From NCBI GenBank assembly GCA_965220265.1, contig CBDCPM010000004.1:1550001-1614000 (forward strand): 64,000 nucleotides of DNA, read 5' to 3'. Origin of the DNA: Bin87 sp965220265 (lineage in GTDB: Bacteria > Chloroflexota > Dehalococcoidia > Lucifugimonadales > UBA3495). Position 1 is the first letter of the stretch; each line of letters opens with the position of its first letter. A program made the position numbers and the translations under genes. This document shows positions 37,429 through 46,580 of this stretch, piece after piece. The notes beneath the pieces are model-generated. The model had not been told where the DNA came from and made no database searches. It saw only the letters and a program-made list of their open reading frames with translations.

Positions 37429-38379
37429 TCAGAGCGATTGCGCTACTTTGCCAAGAAGGCTGATGGTCTGTTCCATGTCCGCCTCCGGGTCGTCGCTGGC
37501 GGTGACTGGGGTAACCAATATCTCGGAGATGCCCATGTCGAGCATCGCGACCATGCGCTCGCCGACCGTGTCCGCGTCCCCGGTGAGCACCGTGGCCTCG
37601 ATCATGGCGTCGCTCCAGGTCTCTTCCGCTGCTTCCGGGTAACCTGCGGCCGCCCACATACGTTGGTAGAAGGGCAGTCGCGGGTAGTTCGACAACTGTT
37701 GCTGGACCGCCAGGCGAGTAGCGTCCGGATTGTCGCTGATGCACACGGGCGCGTGCGCGATGAGCGGAGGTGTCTCCCGCTGCGCCTGGTCGGAACCTCG
37801 GCGCAGCGCCGGAAGCGCCCTGTCCCTCAGGTACACCGCCGGACTGACCCAGCTGATGGCCCCGTCGGCAAGCTCTCCGCACAATTCGTACGAGCCTTCC
37901 TGCAGCGCAGACGCCATCACCGGCACGTCCACCGGTCGGGGTATGCTGGCGTGAGCCGTGAATTCCTGGCCGTCGAAGTCCACGGAGCCCTCGTGCAAAA
38001 GGGCCCGCAGGATCTGCAGATACTCCCGTAGATTGGTCAGCGGCGCGCGCAGGTTGAAGCCAAACATCGAGCGCATGGTCGGCCGGTGACTCGGACCCAC
38101 TCCCAGCCGCAGCCTTCCGGGTGCCAACTGGTCCAGCACCTGCACCTGCTGGGCCGCCACGATGGGATGCCGTGGATAGGTCGGGACAATGGACGTCCCG
38201 AACACGATGCTGTCCGTTTGCACCGCGGCCGCCGCGAAAAGCGTCAGGGCGTCAAGGCCCGTGCCACCCGTGGTGAGCCACGCGGCGTGCACGCCGGCTG
38301 ATTCCGCACGGCGCATGAGATCCAGGGACGCTTCGGCGTTGGGGGCTCCCGCGTGGATGCCGATCCGTTTGGTGGGCAT
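37429..38379 (-). CDS. LLM-class F420/flavin-dependent oxidoreductase
   Basis: A 316-residue luciferase-superfamily protein of the F420-dependent methylenetetrahydromethanopterin-reductase-like branch. Motifs are RIGIHAGAPNAEASLDLM, VFGTSIVPTYPRHPIVAAQQ, APGRLRLGVGPSHRPTMRS and DVPVMASALQEGSYELCGEL. The C-terminal half includes GDADTVGERMVAMLDMGISE. Upstream by 118 bases is a CoA-transferase on the same strand. Substrate unknown. Confidence 0.87.
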   Translation of the reverse strand: MPTKRIGIHAGAPNAEASLDLMRRAESAGVHAAWLTTGGTGLDALTLFAAAAVQTDSIVFGTSIVPTYPRHPIVAAQQVQVLDQLAPGRLRLGVGPSHRPTMRSMFGFNLRAPLTNLREYLQILRALLHEGSVDFDGQEFTAHASIPRPVDVPVMASALQEGSYELCGELADGAISWVSPAVYLRDRALPALRRGSDQAQRETPPLIAHAPVCISDNPDATRLAVQQQLSNYPRLPFYQRMWAAAGYPEAAEETWSDAMIEATVLTGDADTVGERMVAMLDMGISEILVTPVTASDDPEADMEQTISLLGKVAQSL

Positions 38380-38497
38380 GGCGATACCTCGTTCGGGGGA
38401 TTTTCAAGTTTCGCCCTATCCTAACACCGGGCATGGCTTTTGTAGAGGACGGAATCGCCTTTCCGTCCTGCGACCGGCAGGGATCACGTCCGCCGGA

Positions 38498-39796
38498 TCA
38501 GCCTACCCCGCGCGCGTAGTCCGTCCCGATGTGCCCGGCCGCTTCAAACGATGCGTACTCTTCTTCCGAGTAACCCAGCAGTTCCTGATACACGTACTCA
38601 TTGTCCTGCCCGAACATCACCGGTCCCCGGTGGATGCCCAGCGGCGTTTCCGACATTTTGTACAACGGGCCGGGGTATAGGTGGATCCCGCAGTCTTCCT
38701 GAAACGCTTCATGGAAGAACTGACGCGACTGGATGTGCGGGTCGGCGAAAGCGTCGGCTTGGGTCATCACCGCTCCGGCGGGAACGCCGTGCTCCTGCAG
38801 CGTGTTCATCACTTCCTCAGGGGTTTTGCGTCGCGTCCACTCCGCGATCACCGGATCGATGTCAGTTTGTCGCTCGTGGCGAGCCTCCGCGTTCGCTAAC
38901 TCGGGGTCATCCTTCAGGTGCGCCGCGCCGATTGCGTCGCAAAGAGCTCGCCATTGGTCGTTGTCGTAGACCGTGATCGCTATCCATCGGTTCTCACCGG
39001 CGCATGGGTAACAGTTCTGCAACGCTCGTGGATGGCGGTTTCCCAAAGTCTCGTGAATGCGCTCGTTCATCGCGTAGTCCAGGTAATACTCCCCCAAGAA
39101 CGAGAAGACGTTCTCGGCCTGTCCCAGCTCCACCAGTTGCCCTTCTCCCGTTCGCTTTCTATGCCGTAGCGCGGCTAGCGCAGCAAACGCTCCCTGCGCT
39201 CCGGCGGCCGCGTCGGACATCAGGACGGTGGTGTTGTATGAAGGGTCAGTGTCCTCGTAACCGCGCAGCATGGTGTGCCCGACGACGCCTTCTATGTGCA
39301 CGCCGTGTGCCCGGTAGTCGCGATAGGGTCCGTCGCTTCCGTAAGCCGGCATCCTCAGCATGATGATGTCGTCCTTTACCGCCCGAAGCGATTCGTACGA
39401 GATGCCCAGCTTTTCCATTGTTTCGGTCGGATTGTTTTCGATCAGCACGTCACTGATCGCAACCAACCGGTCGAATATCTCGCGGCCGCCCGGGTCGAGC
39501 AGGTTTACGGTCATGCTGCGTTTGTTGCGCGCATGGGAGTTGAACATCGGCGAACGGTTGAAAGGTCGCTCTCCCGGCACCCGCCCCGGCGTCCCACCCG
39601 AGTACAGCGGCAGGTTGTCGATCACCGACTGAGAAAGATAGGGCGCTGCTCCCCGCGTCAAGGGCACAAAGGTCTTGGTAGATTCTACCCGGATCACTTC
39701 CGCTCCCAAGTCCGCCAGGAACGATCCGCAGTACGGGCCCGCCCACACCACGGTGATCTCCAGGACTCTGAGTCCCTCCAGCGGCAGGCGAGCCAT
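38498..39796 (-). CDS. CaiB/BaiF family CoA-transferase
   Basis: A 432-residue type III CoA-transferase. LRVLEITVVWAGPYCGSFLA and AEVIRVESTKTFVPL open the protein; NNPTETMEKLGISYESL and MLRMPAYGSDGPYRDYRAHG follow; the catalytic Asp of CaiB-like proteins would fall near the GVHIEGVVGHTML segment, where Glu rather than Asp is seen. RTGEGQLVELGQAENVFSFL and LQEHGVPAGAVMTQADAF are typical. It starts one base after the stop of the next CoA-transferase gene (39798), so the two are translationally coupled and may form a hetero-oligomer, as in succinyl-CoA-dependent pairs. Confidence 0.9.
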   Translation of the reverse strand: MARLPLEGLRVLEITVVWAGPYCGSFLADLGAEVIRVESTKTFVPLTRGAAPYLSQSVIDNLPLYSGGTPGRVPGERPFNRSPMFNSHARNKRSMTVNLLDPGGREIFDRLVAISDVLIENNPTETMEKLGISYESLRAVKDDIIMLRMPAYGSDGPYRDYRAHGVHIEGVVGHTMLRGYEDTDPSYNTTVLMSDAAAGAQGAFAALAALRHRKRTGEGQLVELGQAENVFSFLGEYYLDYAMNERIHETLGNRHPRALQNCYPCAGENRWIAITVYDNDQWRALCDAIGAAHLKDDPELANAEARHERQTDIDPVIAEWTRRKTPEEVMNTLQEHGVPAGAVMTQADAFADPHIQSRQFFHEAFQEDCGIHLYPGPLYKMSETPLGIHRGPVMFGQDNEYVYQELLGYSEEEYASFEAAGHIGTDYARGVG

Positions 39797-39797
39797 A

Positions 39798-41066
39798 TTA
39801 CTCCCCCGATGAGTTGGCCGATATCACGCCGGCGGAGCCAAACACGGCGATGTCGATATCCGAAAAACCGATCTGTGCCAGCACTTCCGCCGTGTGTTGC
39901 CCCAGCAAAGGTGCCGTGCGCCGCAACCGCCAGGGCGAACCGTTCATGATGAATGGGCGGCCCGGGTACCTCATTCGGCCAGCGGCCGGGTGGTCGCCCT
40001 CCGCGAACACGCCTCTCGCATTGAACGACGGATCCACATCCAGGTCGGCCATTGTGTTGATCGGACCGGACAGCACTCGGTTTTCTTGGGCAGATTGCCA
40101 GACTTCAGCTCGCGTCCGCTCCAGTATCCATGGAAGGAAATATCCCGCCTCAAACTCCTCCTGCATTTCCGCGTCACCTTGTGAGGACGGGTCCTTCCAC
40201 CGCTCTGTCGCCAATTCGGGCGGGTTGCCCAGCATCGCCACGGCCCGGGGAAAGTACATGCGGCTGCCGTTGATCTGGAGATACCCGTCGGAACACGGAT
40301 ACACCGCGTTCGGGTACCCGCCGGATCCGCCCGAAGCAGGTCTATGGCTCACCTCCCCGGTGTATTGGTACGCCAGCAGCGCGCTCTGCCGGCGGTCAAC
40401 CGACCCCAGCTGCGTTTCTAGAATGGAAACGTCGATGTGTTGCCCTGTCGCAATTTCCGCGTCGTCGTCCGGGCAGAAGGATCCGGCCAGAACCGCACCC
40501 ATGGTGGCCACCGCTGCCACCGCGCCCGCTTGGTACAGGCCGACGTTCCCTCCCAGCTTCAGTGGCTCCCGGTCCGCTAAGCCGGTGGAATGCATCTCGC
40601 CGCCCATCCCGTAGAGAATGATCTCAGAACCGCGGTAGTCGCGATACGGCCCAGTTTGGCCGAAGTTCGAAATGCTGGTGTATACGATCGCGGGGTTGAC
40701 GCGACTCAACCGTTCGTAGCCGATCCCCAGCCGGTCTGCCACCCCGGGGCGGTAACTTTCCACCACAACGTCGGCCCATGAGGCCAGTCGCTCCACGATG
40801 CCGGCGGCGTCGCTTTGCTTCAGGTCCACGGCAATCCCGCGTTTGTTCGTGTTGAGATGGAGGAACTGCGCGCTCTTTTCCCGATGTGGTTCATCGCCCG
40901 GGTACGGGCCCATGCGTCGCGACCCGTCGCCATCCGGCAGTCGTTCTACCTTGATCACTTCCGCGCCGTAGTCTGCCATCAACTTGGTGCAGTACGGCCC
41001 GGCCACATAGTGGGTGAAGTCCAGAACTTTGAGGCCGGTCAGGGCACCTTCAGGGATATTCATCAT
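39798..41066 (-). CDS. CaiB/BaiF family CoA-transferase
   Basis: A 422-residue type III CoA-transferase. LKVLDFTHYVAGPYCTKLMA and AEVIKVERLPDGDGSRRMGP carry the N-terminal CoA site, NKRGIAVDLK and VVVESYRPGVADRLGIGYER are classical, and the active-site region reads GSEIILYGMGGEMHSTG, again with Glu at the position usually Asp. The gene is first of the pair 39798/38498. Neighbouring LLM oxidoreductases suggest degradation of an acid after CoA activation without ATP; the acid is unknown. Confidence 0.9.
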   Translation of the reverse strand: MMNIPEGALTGLKVLDFTHYVAGPYCTKLMADYGAEVIKVERLPDGDGSRRMGPYPGDEPHREKSAQFLHLNTNKRGIAVDLKQSDAAGIVERLASWADVVVESYRPGVADRLGIGYERLSRVNPAIVYTSISNFGQTGPYRDYRGSEIILYGMGGEMHSTGLADREPLKLGGNVGLYQAGAVAAVATMGAVLAGSFCPDDDAEIATGQHIDVSILETQLGSVDRRQSALLAYQYTGEVSHRPASGGSGGYPNAVYPCSDGYLQINGSRMYFPRAVAMLGNPPELATERWKDPSSQGDAEMQEEFEAGYFLPWILERTRAEVWQSAQENRVLSGPINTMADLDVDPSFNARGVFAEGDHPAAGRMRYPGRPFIMNGSPWRLRRTAPLLGQHTAEVLAQIGFSDIDIAVFGSAGVISANSSGE

Positions 41067-41264
41067 CTGCGTGTTCGTCGCGCCGGATACGTTACCATTG
41101 CATAATTCGCTGTACCGGTCAACTTGGAAAGTAGTCCCGGTGTGTTCGCCTTGTGTAGACTCTGATCACCGGTCGGGCGAGAGTTGCGATTCAAGCGCCC
41201 GGCAACTTGCCGCCTCGCCCGATAACTTCGTGCAAGCCGGCGACGGCCTTCAGCAAGGAAACAA

Positions 41265-41738
41265 ATGCGGACTTTTGAACTCGGGAAAATCCTCGCTTGC
41301 ACGCCTGATGAAGCGTGGAACGCGGTGGTAGATTTTCCTTCGCGTACCATTCACGGGTCGGCCTATCGCCGCTCCGATTTGCCCGATGGGCCGGAGCCTA
41401 AGCCGGGAAATCGCATCGAATTGCAGATTGGGCGGGACAAATTTACCAGTCTGATCACCGTTGTCCAGCAACCTGAGATGCTCAGTCACCGTACTGTTGG
41501 ACCTGGCTTTTCGGTGGAGTTTTCCTATCGCGTTCGCCTCTGCTCAGACGCGGATTCCGGATATACTTCAGATGACTACGGAAACACGCACGTGACCGTC
41601 GAGACGGAGTACGGAGGTTGGCTGGGAACCCTGATCGCTCGATTGCGACCTGGAGCCTGCCGTCGCTACGTTGCCGGAGAATTAGCGGCGATCGACTCCG
41701 CATCCAAGTCCGTTTCCGCCGAACCCGTCGGCGACTGA
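41265..41738 (+). CDS. SRPBCC-superfamily protein
   Basis: A 157-residue START-like ligand-binding protein: RTFELGKILACTPDEAWNAV at the N-terminus, a run of antiparallel strands (GNRIELQIGRDKFTSLITVV, HVTVETEYGG), and a C-terminal helix RLRPGACRRYVAGELAAIDS. AAGGAA precedes the ATG. Ligand and role unknown; divergent from the CoA-transferase genes and 36 bases ahead of the oligopeptidase gene. Confidence 0.65.
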   Translation: MRTFELGKILACTPDEAWNAVVDFPSRTIHGSAYRRSDLPDGPEPKPGNRIELQIGRDKFTSLITVVQQPEMLSHRTVGPGFSVEFSYRVRLCSDADSGYTSDDYGNTHVTVETEYGGWLGTLIARLRPGACRRYVAGELAAIDSASKSVSAEPVGD

Positions 41739-41774
41739 CGCCAGTTCGTCGATGTCTCTCACTGGAGTGATGAA

Positions 41775-43850
41775 ATGACCACCGGCAGCGGGTTGCCTAA
41801 CCCTCCCTTCGCGCCTCGGCGTGCCCACACCGATACGGTCCATGGTGACGCGCGCGTCGACCCATGGAACTGGCTCCGGCATCAGGACGACCCCGAGACT
41901 ATGCAGTACCTGCGCGCCGAGAATGAATACACGGAAGCGTTTCTCGCACCTTTGGCGCCCTTGCAGGAGTCGATCTACGAAGAAATACGCGGACGCATCA
42001 AGGAGGACGACAACTCCGTGCCTGAGAAGGAAGGCGACTTTTATTACTACGTCCGCTATGAGGAGGGTGGCCAGTACCCCATCTATTGCCGCCGTGTGGG
42101 CAGCGATGACGGTCCCGAGGAGATCCTCCTGGACGTGAACCTGCTGGCCCAGGGTCGCGAATACACCCAGGTCGGCTCCTTCGAGAACAGCCCGAACCAT
42201 CGCCTGGTAGCGTACGGCGTGGACTTCGACGGTTCGGAACAGTTCACCATTCGGGTGTTGGATCTGGAAACTGGCGAAACCCTCCCCGACCAGATCCCCA
42301 ATACCTATTACAGCCTGGAGTGGGCTAACGACAATCGCACGTTCTACTACTCCGTCCTGGACGAGCATCATCGCCCGGTTTACGTCTATCGTCACACCCT
42401 TGGCTCTGATCCGTCCTTCGACGAATTGGTCTACCGCGAGGAAGACCCGCGATTTTTTGTCGGCGTCGGCAAGTCCACCAGCGGCAGGTTCATCTACGTG
42501 GTGTCCGGCGGCAACAATATGTCGGAGTGGCGTTTCCTGGACGCGGATGACCCAACGTCAGTGCCCGTCCTGATCGAACCGCGTGCTCCTGATTTCGAAT
42601 ATGACGTCGTGGACCACGGCGAGCGATTCATCATCCGGCACAATGGCAAGGGCGCCAGGGATTTCATGTTGTCGACCGCTCCAATCGCTAACCCCGGTTG
42701 GGACAACTGGACCGATTTCATGGCCCATGAACCCGGCCGTCCCATACGGGGCATCGAAGCCTACCGCGACCACTTGGTGATCGCATGCCGTCAGCAGGGC
42801 CTGCCCCAAGTGATGGTGCTCCGTCTTTCTGACGGGGACACCCACTACGTTTCGGGCGTGGATGAGGATGACTTTGCCATGTCGCCCCGTGGTGGTCGGG
42901 AGTTTGACACCAGCACCCTCCGTTTTGCCTACACGTCCCTGAAGACACCGGCAGCCGTGTACGACTACGATATGGCAACTCGCGAGCGCGTGCTGCGAAA
43001 ACAGCAGGAAATCCCGTCCGGATTCGACGGCGAAGAATACGAAACTCGGCGCGTCTGGGCAACCGCCAGGGACAATTCACGGGTGCCGATAAGCATCCTG
43101 ATGCGCCGAGGGACTCCGGTTGACGGCAGCGCGCTTCTCTATCTGTACGGCTACGGTAGCTACGGCCTGAACATGGACGCCAATTTCAGCATCTCGGCAT
43201 TGAGCCTGGTCGACCGTGGTTTCATCTTTGCCATCGCGCACATTCGGGGCGGCATGGAAATGGGCTGGGACTGGTACGAAAACGGCAAACTCCTGAACAA
43301 GCGCAATACCTTTAACGATTTCATCGACTGCGCCGAGTATCTGGTTGCCGAGGGCTACACCGCACGTGGCCGTATTGCTGCCGCCGGGGGAAGCGCTGGC
43401 GGCATGTTGATGGGAGCGGTTGTCAACGAACGTCCCGACCTCTTCGGCTGCGTGGCGGCCCATGTCCCGTTCGTCGATGTCCTGAACACCATGCTGGACG
43501 ACACCTTGCCCCTGACCACTATGGAATACAACGAATGGGGCAATCCCAACGACGAAGAGTACTACCGTTACATGCGCACCTATTCACCCTACGATAACGT
43601 GCTCGAGCAGGATTATCCGCCCATGCTGGTCACCGCCGGTATCAGCGATCCGCGGGTAACTTACTGGGAACCCGCAAAGTGGGTCGCCAAGTTGCGCACC
43701 ATGCGCACCGACGATAAACCGCTCCTGCTCAAGACCCACATGGATTCTGGCCATGCCGGCGCCTCCGGCCGTTTCGAGCGTATTAAAGAGACCGCCGAGG
43801 AATACGCTTTTGTCCTTCACGCCCTCGGGATGGTCGACGCTCCCGCCTGA
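41775..43850 (+). CDS. ptrB: S9-family oligopeptidase B-like serine peptidase
   Basis: A 691-residue prolyl-oligopeptidase-family enzyme that cleaves short peptides in the cytoplasm, in oligopeptidase B usually after Arg/Lys. The N-terminal half is a beta propeller (DPWNWLRHQDDPETMQYLRA start, typical). The peptidase domain has LYGYGSYGLNMDANFSISAL, the nucleophile Ser540 in AAGGSAGGMLMG, Asp625 in ISDPRVTYWEP and His660 in DSGHAGASGRF. All catalytic residues are intact and there is no signal peptide. Length matches OpdB. Confidence 0.93.
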   Translation: MTTGSGLPNPPFAPRRAHTDTVHGDARVDPWNWLRHQDDPETMQYLRAENEYTEAFLAPLAPLQESIYEEIRGRIKEDDNSVPEKEGDFYYYVRYEEGGQYPIYCRRVGSDDGPEEILLDVNLLAQGREYTQVGSFENSPNHRLVAYGVDFDGSEQFTIRVLDLETGETLPDQIPNTYYSLEWANDNRTFYYSVLDEHHRPVYVYRHTLGSDPSFDELVYREEDPRFFVGVGKSTSGRFIYVVSGGNNMSEWRFLDADDPTSVPVLIEPRAPDFEYDVVDHGERFIIRHNGKGARDFMLSTAPIANPGWDNWTDFMAHEPGRPIRGIEAYRDHLVIACRQQGLPQVMVLRLSDGDTHYVSGVDEDDFAMSPRGGREFDTSTLRFAYTSLKTPAAVYDYDMATRERVLRKQQEIPSGFDGEEYETRRVWATARDNSRVPISILMRRGTPVDGSALLYLYGYGSYGLNMDANFSISALSLVDRGFIFAIAHIRGGMEMGWDWYENGKLLNKRNTFNDFIDCAEYLVAEGYTARGRIAAAGGSAGGMLMGAVVNERPDLFGCVAAHVPFVDVLNTMLDDTLPLTTMEYNEWGNPNDEEYYRYMRTYSPYDNVLEQDYPPMLVTAGISDPRVTYWEPAKWVAKLRTMRTDDKPLLLKTHMDSGHAGASGRFERIKETAEEYAFVLHALGMVDAPA

Positions 43851-43856
43851 GCCCGC

Positions 43857-44657
43857 TTATAGCCCGATGAACCGCCGGGCATTCTCCCCCAAAATTCCTT
43901 CCACTTGGTTCGAAGTGAGCGGCAGCGACGCCAGGAATTCCGACTCGCTTCCCATATCCACCAGTGGATAGTCGGTTCCGAAGCACACCTTGTGCGCTCC
44001 GTGCTTGCCGATGATTGCGGTCAGCGTGTCCTCAGTGAGTTCTCGGATAGATGGAGGCCAGGTCGTGTCCACCAGCACGTTCTCGTGGCCCATCAGCGCG
44101 CGCTCCGCCTCGTCCAGCATGTAGAAGCCACCCAGGTGCAGTGCGATGACCTTCAGCTTGGGGAACCGTCGCACGATGTTGGCGATCCGCTCCGGCGCGG
44201 CGTAGAGCGGCGCGTCCGCTCCCTGGTGCGGTAGGCGACCGGCGTGGATGGATAGGGTCATGTCATCGCCGAGCTCTTCGTACACCGGGAACCACTGCGG
44301 GTCATCGGGGTAGAACCCGTTGATGACCGGGTGCATCTTGATGCCCTTGACGCCGTTTTCCCGCAGGTACCGTATCTCGGCGGCTTTGTCCGGAAGATCT
44401 GGGTGTACCGCCCCGAAGGGCACCAAATTTTCGTCCGCAATGGAGATCAGCCAGTCATTGGCCCGCCTCACCTGGTCGGCGCGCGCCGCGACCCCCAGAA
44501 CGATCGACTTGTCCACCCCGGACGAAGCCATGTGCGCCTTGATGCCGTCCACGGTGTTCGCAGCGATGGGCTCTAATCCCAGTTCCGACTCCATGTTTTC
44601 GGCCACCGCGCCGGCGATCCGGTCCGGCCAAACGTGGGTGTGAACGTCAACGCGCAT
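43857..44657 (-). CDS. Amidohydrolase-2 family metal-dependent hydrolase/decarboxylase
   Basis: A 266-residue TIM-barrel protein of the ACMSD-like branch. Metal ligands are in MRVDVHTHVWPD, LSIHAGRLPHQGAD, KVIALHLGGFYMLDEAE and FGTDYPLVDMGSE. GVKGIKMHPVINGFYPDDPQ carries the barrel-strand lysine. ATG 44657 has GGAGG upstream; longer in-frame starts run into the divergent trpD promoter region and look non-coding. Could be a decarboxylase of aromatic acids or a hydrolase; convergent with the oligopeptidase gene. Confidence 0.87.
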   Translation of the reverse strand: MRVDVHTHVWPDRIAGAVAENMESELGLEPIAANTVDGIKAHMASSGVDKSIVLGVAARADQVRRANDWLISIADENLVPFGAVHPDLPDKAAEIRYLRENGVKGIKMHPVINGFYPDDPQWFPVYEELGDDMTLSIHAGRLPHQGADAPLYAAPERIANIVRRFPKLKVIALHLGGFYMLDEAERALMGHENVLVDTTWPPSIRELTEDTLTAIIGKHGAHKVCFGTDYPLVDMGSESEFLASLPLTSNQVEGILGENARRFIGL

Positions 44658-44696
44658 GATTGCCTCCGCGACCGGGGTAAACTCTGACCGTGCTAT

Positions 44697-44702
44697 TATA
44701 AT
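44697..44702 (+). promoter_or_regulatory. Possible -10 box for trpD operon
   Basis: A perfect TATAAT lies in the 77-base divergent gap between the amidohydrolase and trpD, 33 bases before the trpD ATG. No convincing -35 hexamer is found 16-18 bases upstream, and no trp leader peptide or attenuator can be seen. Confidence 0.4.
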
Positions 44703-44734
44703 TGCGGTCTTACTTCCCCAGATCGCGGTGTCCG

Positions 44735-45760
44735 ATGATTCGAGAAGCCATATTCGCGGCGACCGACGGCGAGTCCCTGTCAATGGACGACGCTGTTACG
44801 GTGATGCGCGAAGTGATGGAGGGGGAAGTCACCCCCGCGCAATTGGGCTCCTATCTGACCGCCCTTTCTCTCAAGGGTGAGACCCCCGAGGAAATTGCCG
44901 GTTTCGCTACGGTAATGCGCGAAAAGTCCCTGCGCGTCGCGGTGGATGGTACTGCTATCGACACGTGCGGCACCGGCGGCGACCGCAAAGGCACGTTCAA
45001 CATCTCGACCGCCGCGGCTTTCGTGGTAGCCGGAGCGGGACTCACCGTCGCCAAACACGGTAACCGAGCAGCATCCGGGGACTGTGGCAGCGCCGACGTG
45101 CTCGAGGCTCTGGGAGTCCGGATCGAGTTGCCCCCGGAAGCCGTCGAACGCTGCCTGCGCGAAATCGGCATCGGCTTCATGTTCGCTCCGGCTTACCATC
45201 CGGCGATGCGCTACGCCGCGCCCGTTCGCCGCGAAATCGGCATCCGTACCGTGTTCAACGTCCTGGGACCCATGACCAACCCTGCTGGCGTTCCCTGCCA
45301 ACTTATCGGCGTGGGCTACCCCGAGGTCGCCGAGAAGATGGCCGAGGCCCTCCGCCTTTTCGGAACTCATCATGCCATCATTGTCCACAGCGACGACGGT
45401 ATGGACGAACTGTCCCTGGGCAGCGATACTGCCGGCTGGGAGGTGCTGGACGGAGCAATTCGACCGTACCTGGTTCGCCCCCGGGAACTCGGCCTTCCCC
45501 ATGCCACGCCAGAGGACCTCCGTGGAGGCGATCCGGTCGCCAACGCTGCGACCATGCGCGACATATTTTCCGGTTCCGGCGGACCCGTTCGCGACGCCGT
45601 CGTGCTGAACAGCGGCGCGGCTCTGGTTGCCGGAGATATCGCGGTCACACTTGTCGAAGGTATAGATATGGCTACGGCCTCCATCGCCGACGGCCGCGCG
45701 GCCGCAAAACTGGATGCGATGGTGGCGTTGACCCGCGAACTTTCACCGCCGGAGCCGTAA
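44735..45760 (+). CDS. trpD: Anthranilate phosphoribosyltransferase
   Basis: Transfers phosphoribose from PRPP to anthranilate, second step of the tryptophan branch. The 341-residue protein begins MIREAIFAATDGESLSMDDA and has the PRPP-binding DTCGTGGDRKGTFNISTAAA, KHGNRAASGDCGSADVLEAL, and FNVLGPMTNPAGVPCQLIGV. ATG 44735 fits the family; an ATG-like start 11 codons upstream overlaps the promoter. First gene of trpD-trpC-trpF-trpB. Confidence 0.96.
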   Translation: MIREAIFAATDGESLSMDDAVTVMREVMEGEVTPAQLGSYLTALSLKGETPEEIAGFATVMREKSLRVAVDGTAIDTCGTGGDRKGTFNISTAAAFVVAGAGLTVAKHGNRAASGDCGSADVLEALGVRIELPPEAVERCLREIGIGFMFAPAYHPAMRYAAPVRREIGIRTVFNVLGPMTNPAGVPCQLIGVGYPEVAEKMAEALRLFGTHHAIIVHSDDGMDELSLGSDTAGWEVLDGAIRPYLVRPRELGLPHATPEDLRGGDPVANAATMRDIFSGSGGPVRDAVVLNSGAALVAGDIAVTLVEGIDMATASIADGRAAAKLDAMVALTRELSPPEP

Positions 45761-45772
45761 AGGAGACGATAC

Positions 45773-46570
45773 ATGCCAAGTATTCTGGACCAAATCGTCG
45801 CCAAAAAGCGGGAAGAACTCGCCGTGTCGATGGCAGCAGTTCCGCTGTCGGCGTTGCGCGACATCATAGCCGCGCGGCCGCAGCCCCTGGACTTCCCCGC
45901 CGCCCTGCGGGGCGAAGGCATCAGCCTGATCGCCGAGGTCAAGAAAGCGTCCCCGTCCAAGGGCCTGCTCCGTGAGGATTTCCAACCCACCGAACTCGCG
46001 GCTGCCTACTCCGGCAACGGGGCGACCGCTATATCCGTGATCACCGACGGCCATTTCCTGGGCGAAACGGCACACCTGACTGCGGTTAAGGAAAGCGGCG
46101 CCTCGGGATCCGCCCCGGTGCTGCGCAAAGACTTCCTTTTTGACCCCTATCAAGTGTACGAGGCGCGGGCCATCGGCGCCGACACCTTCCTGCTGATCGT
46201 TGCCATCCTATCCCCGTCGCAGTTGTCCGAACTAATCAATCTGGGCTCGGAATTGGGGATGACGCCGTTGGTGGAGACCCACGACGCTGTGGAGATTGCC
46301 ACCGCCGTGGCGGCCGGAGCCGAGGTCATCGGGATCAATAACCGCGACCTGCACACCTTCGTCACAGACCTGGCCACCACCGAGTCACTGGCCCCGCTGA
46401 TACCCGCCGAAAAGATCATCGTCAGCGAAAGCGGCATCAGCACGCCGGGAGACATGGCCAGGTTGGAGCCCTTCGGAATCGACGCCGTGCTGGTAGGCGA
46501 GGCTCTGGTGACTGCGGACGATACCGCTGCCAAGGTCCGTTCCCTCACCGGCGCGCCGGTTCCGGTTTAG
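45773..46570 (+). CDS. trpC: Indole-3-glycerol-phosphate synthase
   Basis: Closes the indole ring from 1-(o-carboxyphenylamino)-1-deoxyribulose 5-phosphate. The 265-residue barrel has IAEVKKASPSKGLLREDFQP (catalytic lysine), VLRKDFLFDPYQVYEARAIG, VIGINNRDLHTFVTDL and IIVSESGISTPGDMARLEP. AAAGGAG precedes ATG 45773, 12 bases after trpD. Confidence 0.96.
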   Translation: MPSILDQIVAKKREELAVSMAAVPLSALRDIIAARPQPLDFPAALRGEGISLIAEVKKASPSKGLLREDFQPTELAAAYSGNGATAISVITDGHFLGETAHLTAVKESGASGSAPVLRKDFLFDPYQVYEARAIGADTFLLIVAILSPSQLSELINLGSELGMTPLVETHDAVEIATAVAAGAEVIGINNRDLHTFVTDLATTESLAPLIPAEKIIVSESGISTPGDMARLEPFGIDAVLVGEALVTADDTAAKVRSLTGAPVPV

Positions 46571-46580
46571 AGCGGCGGCG

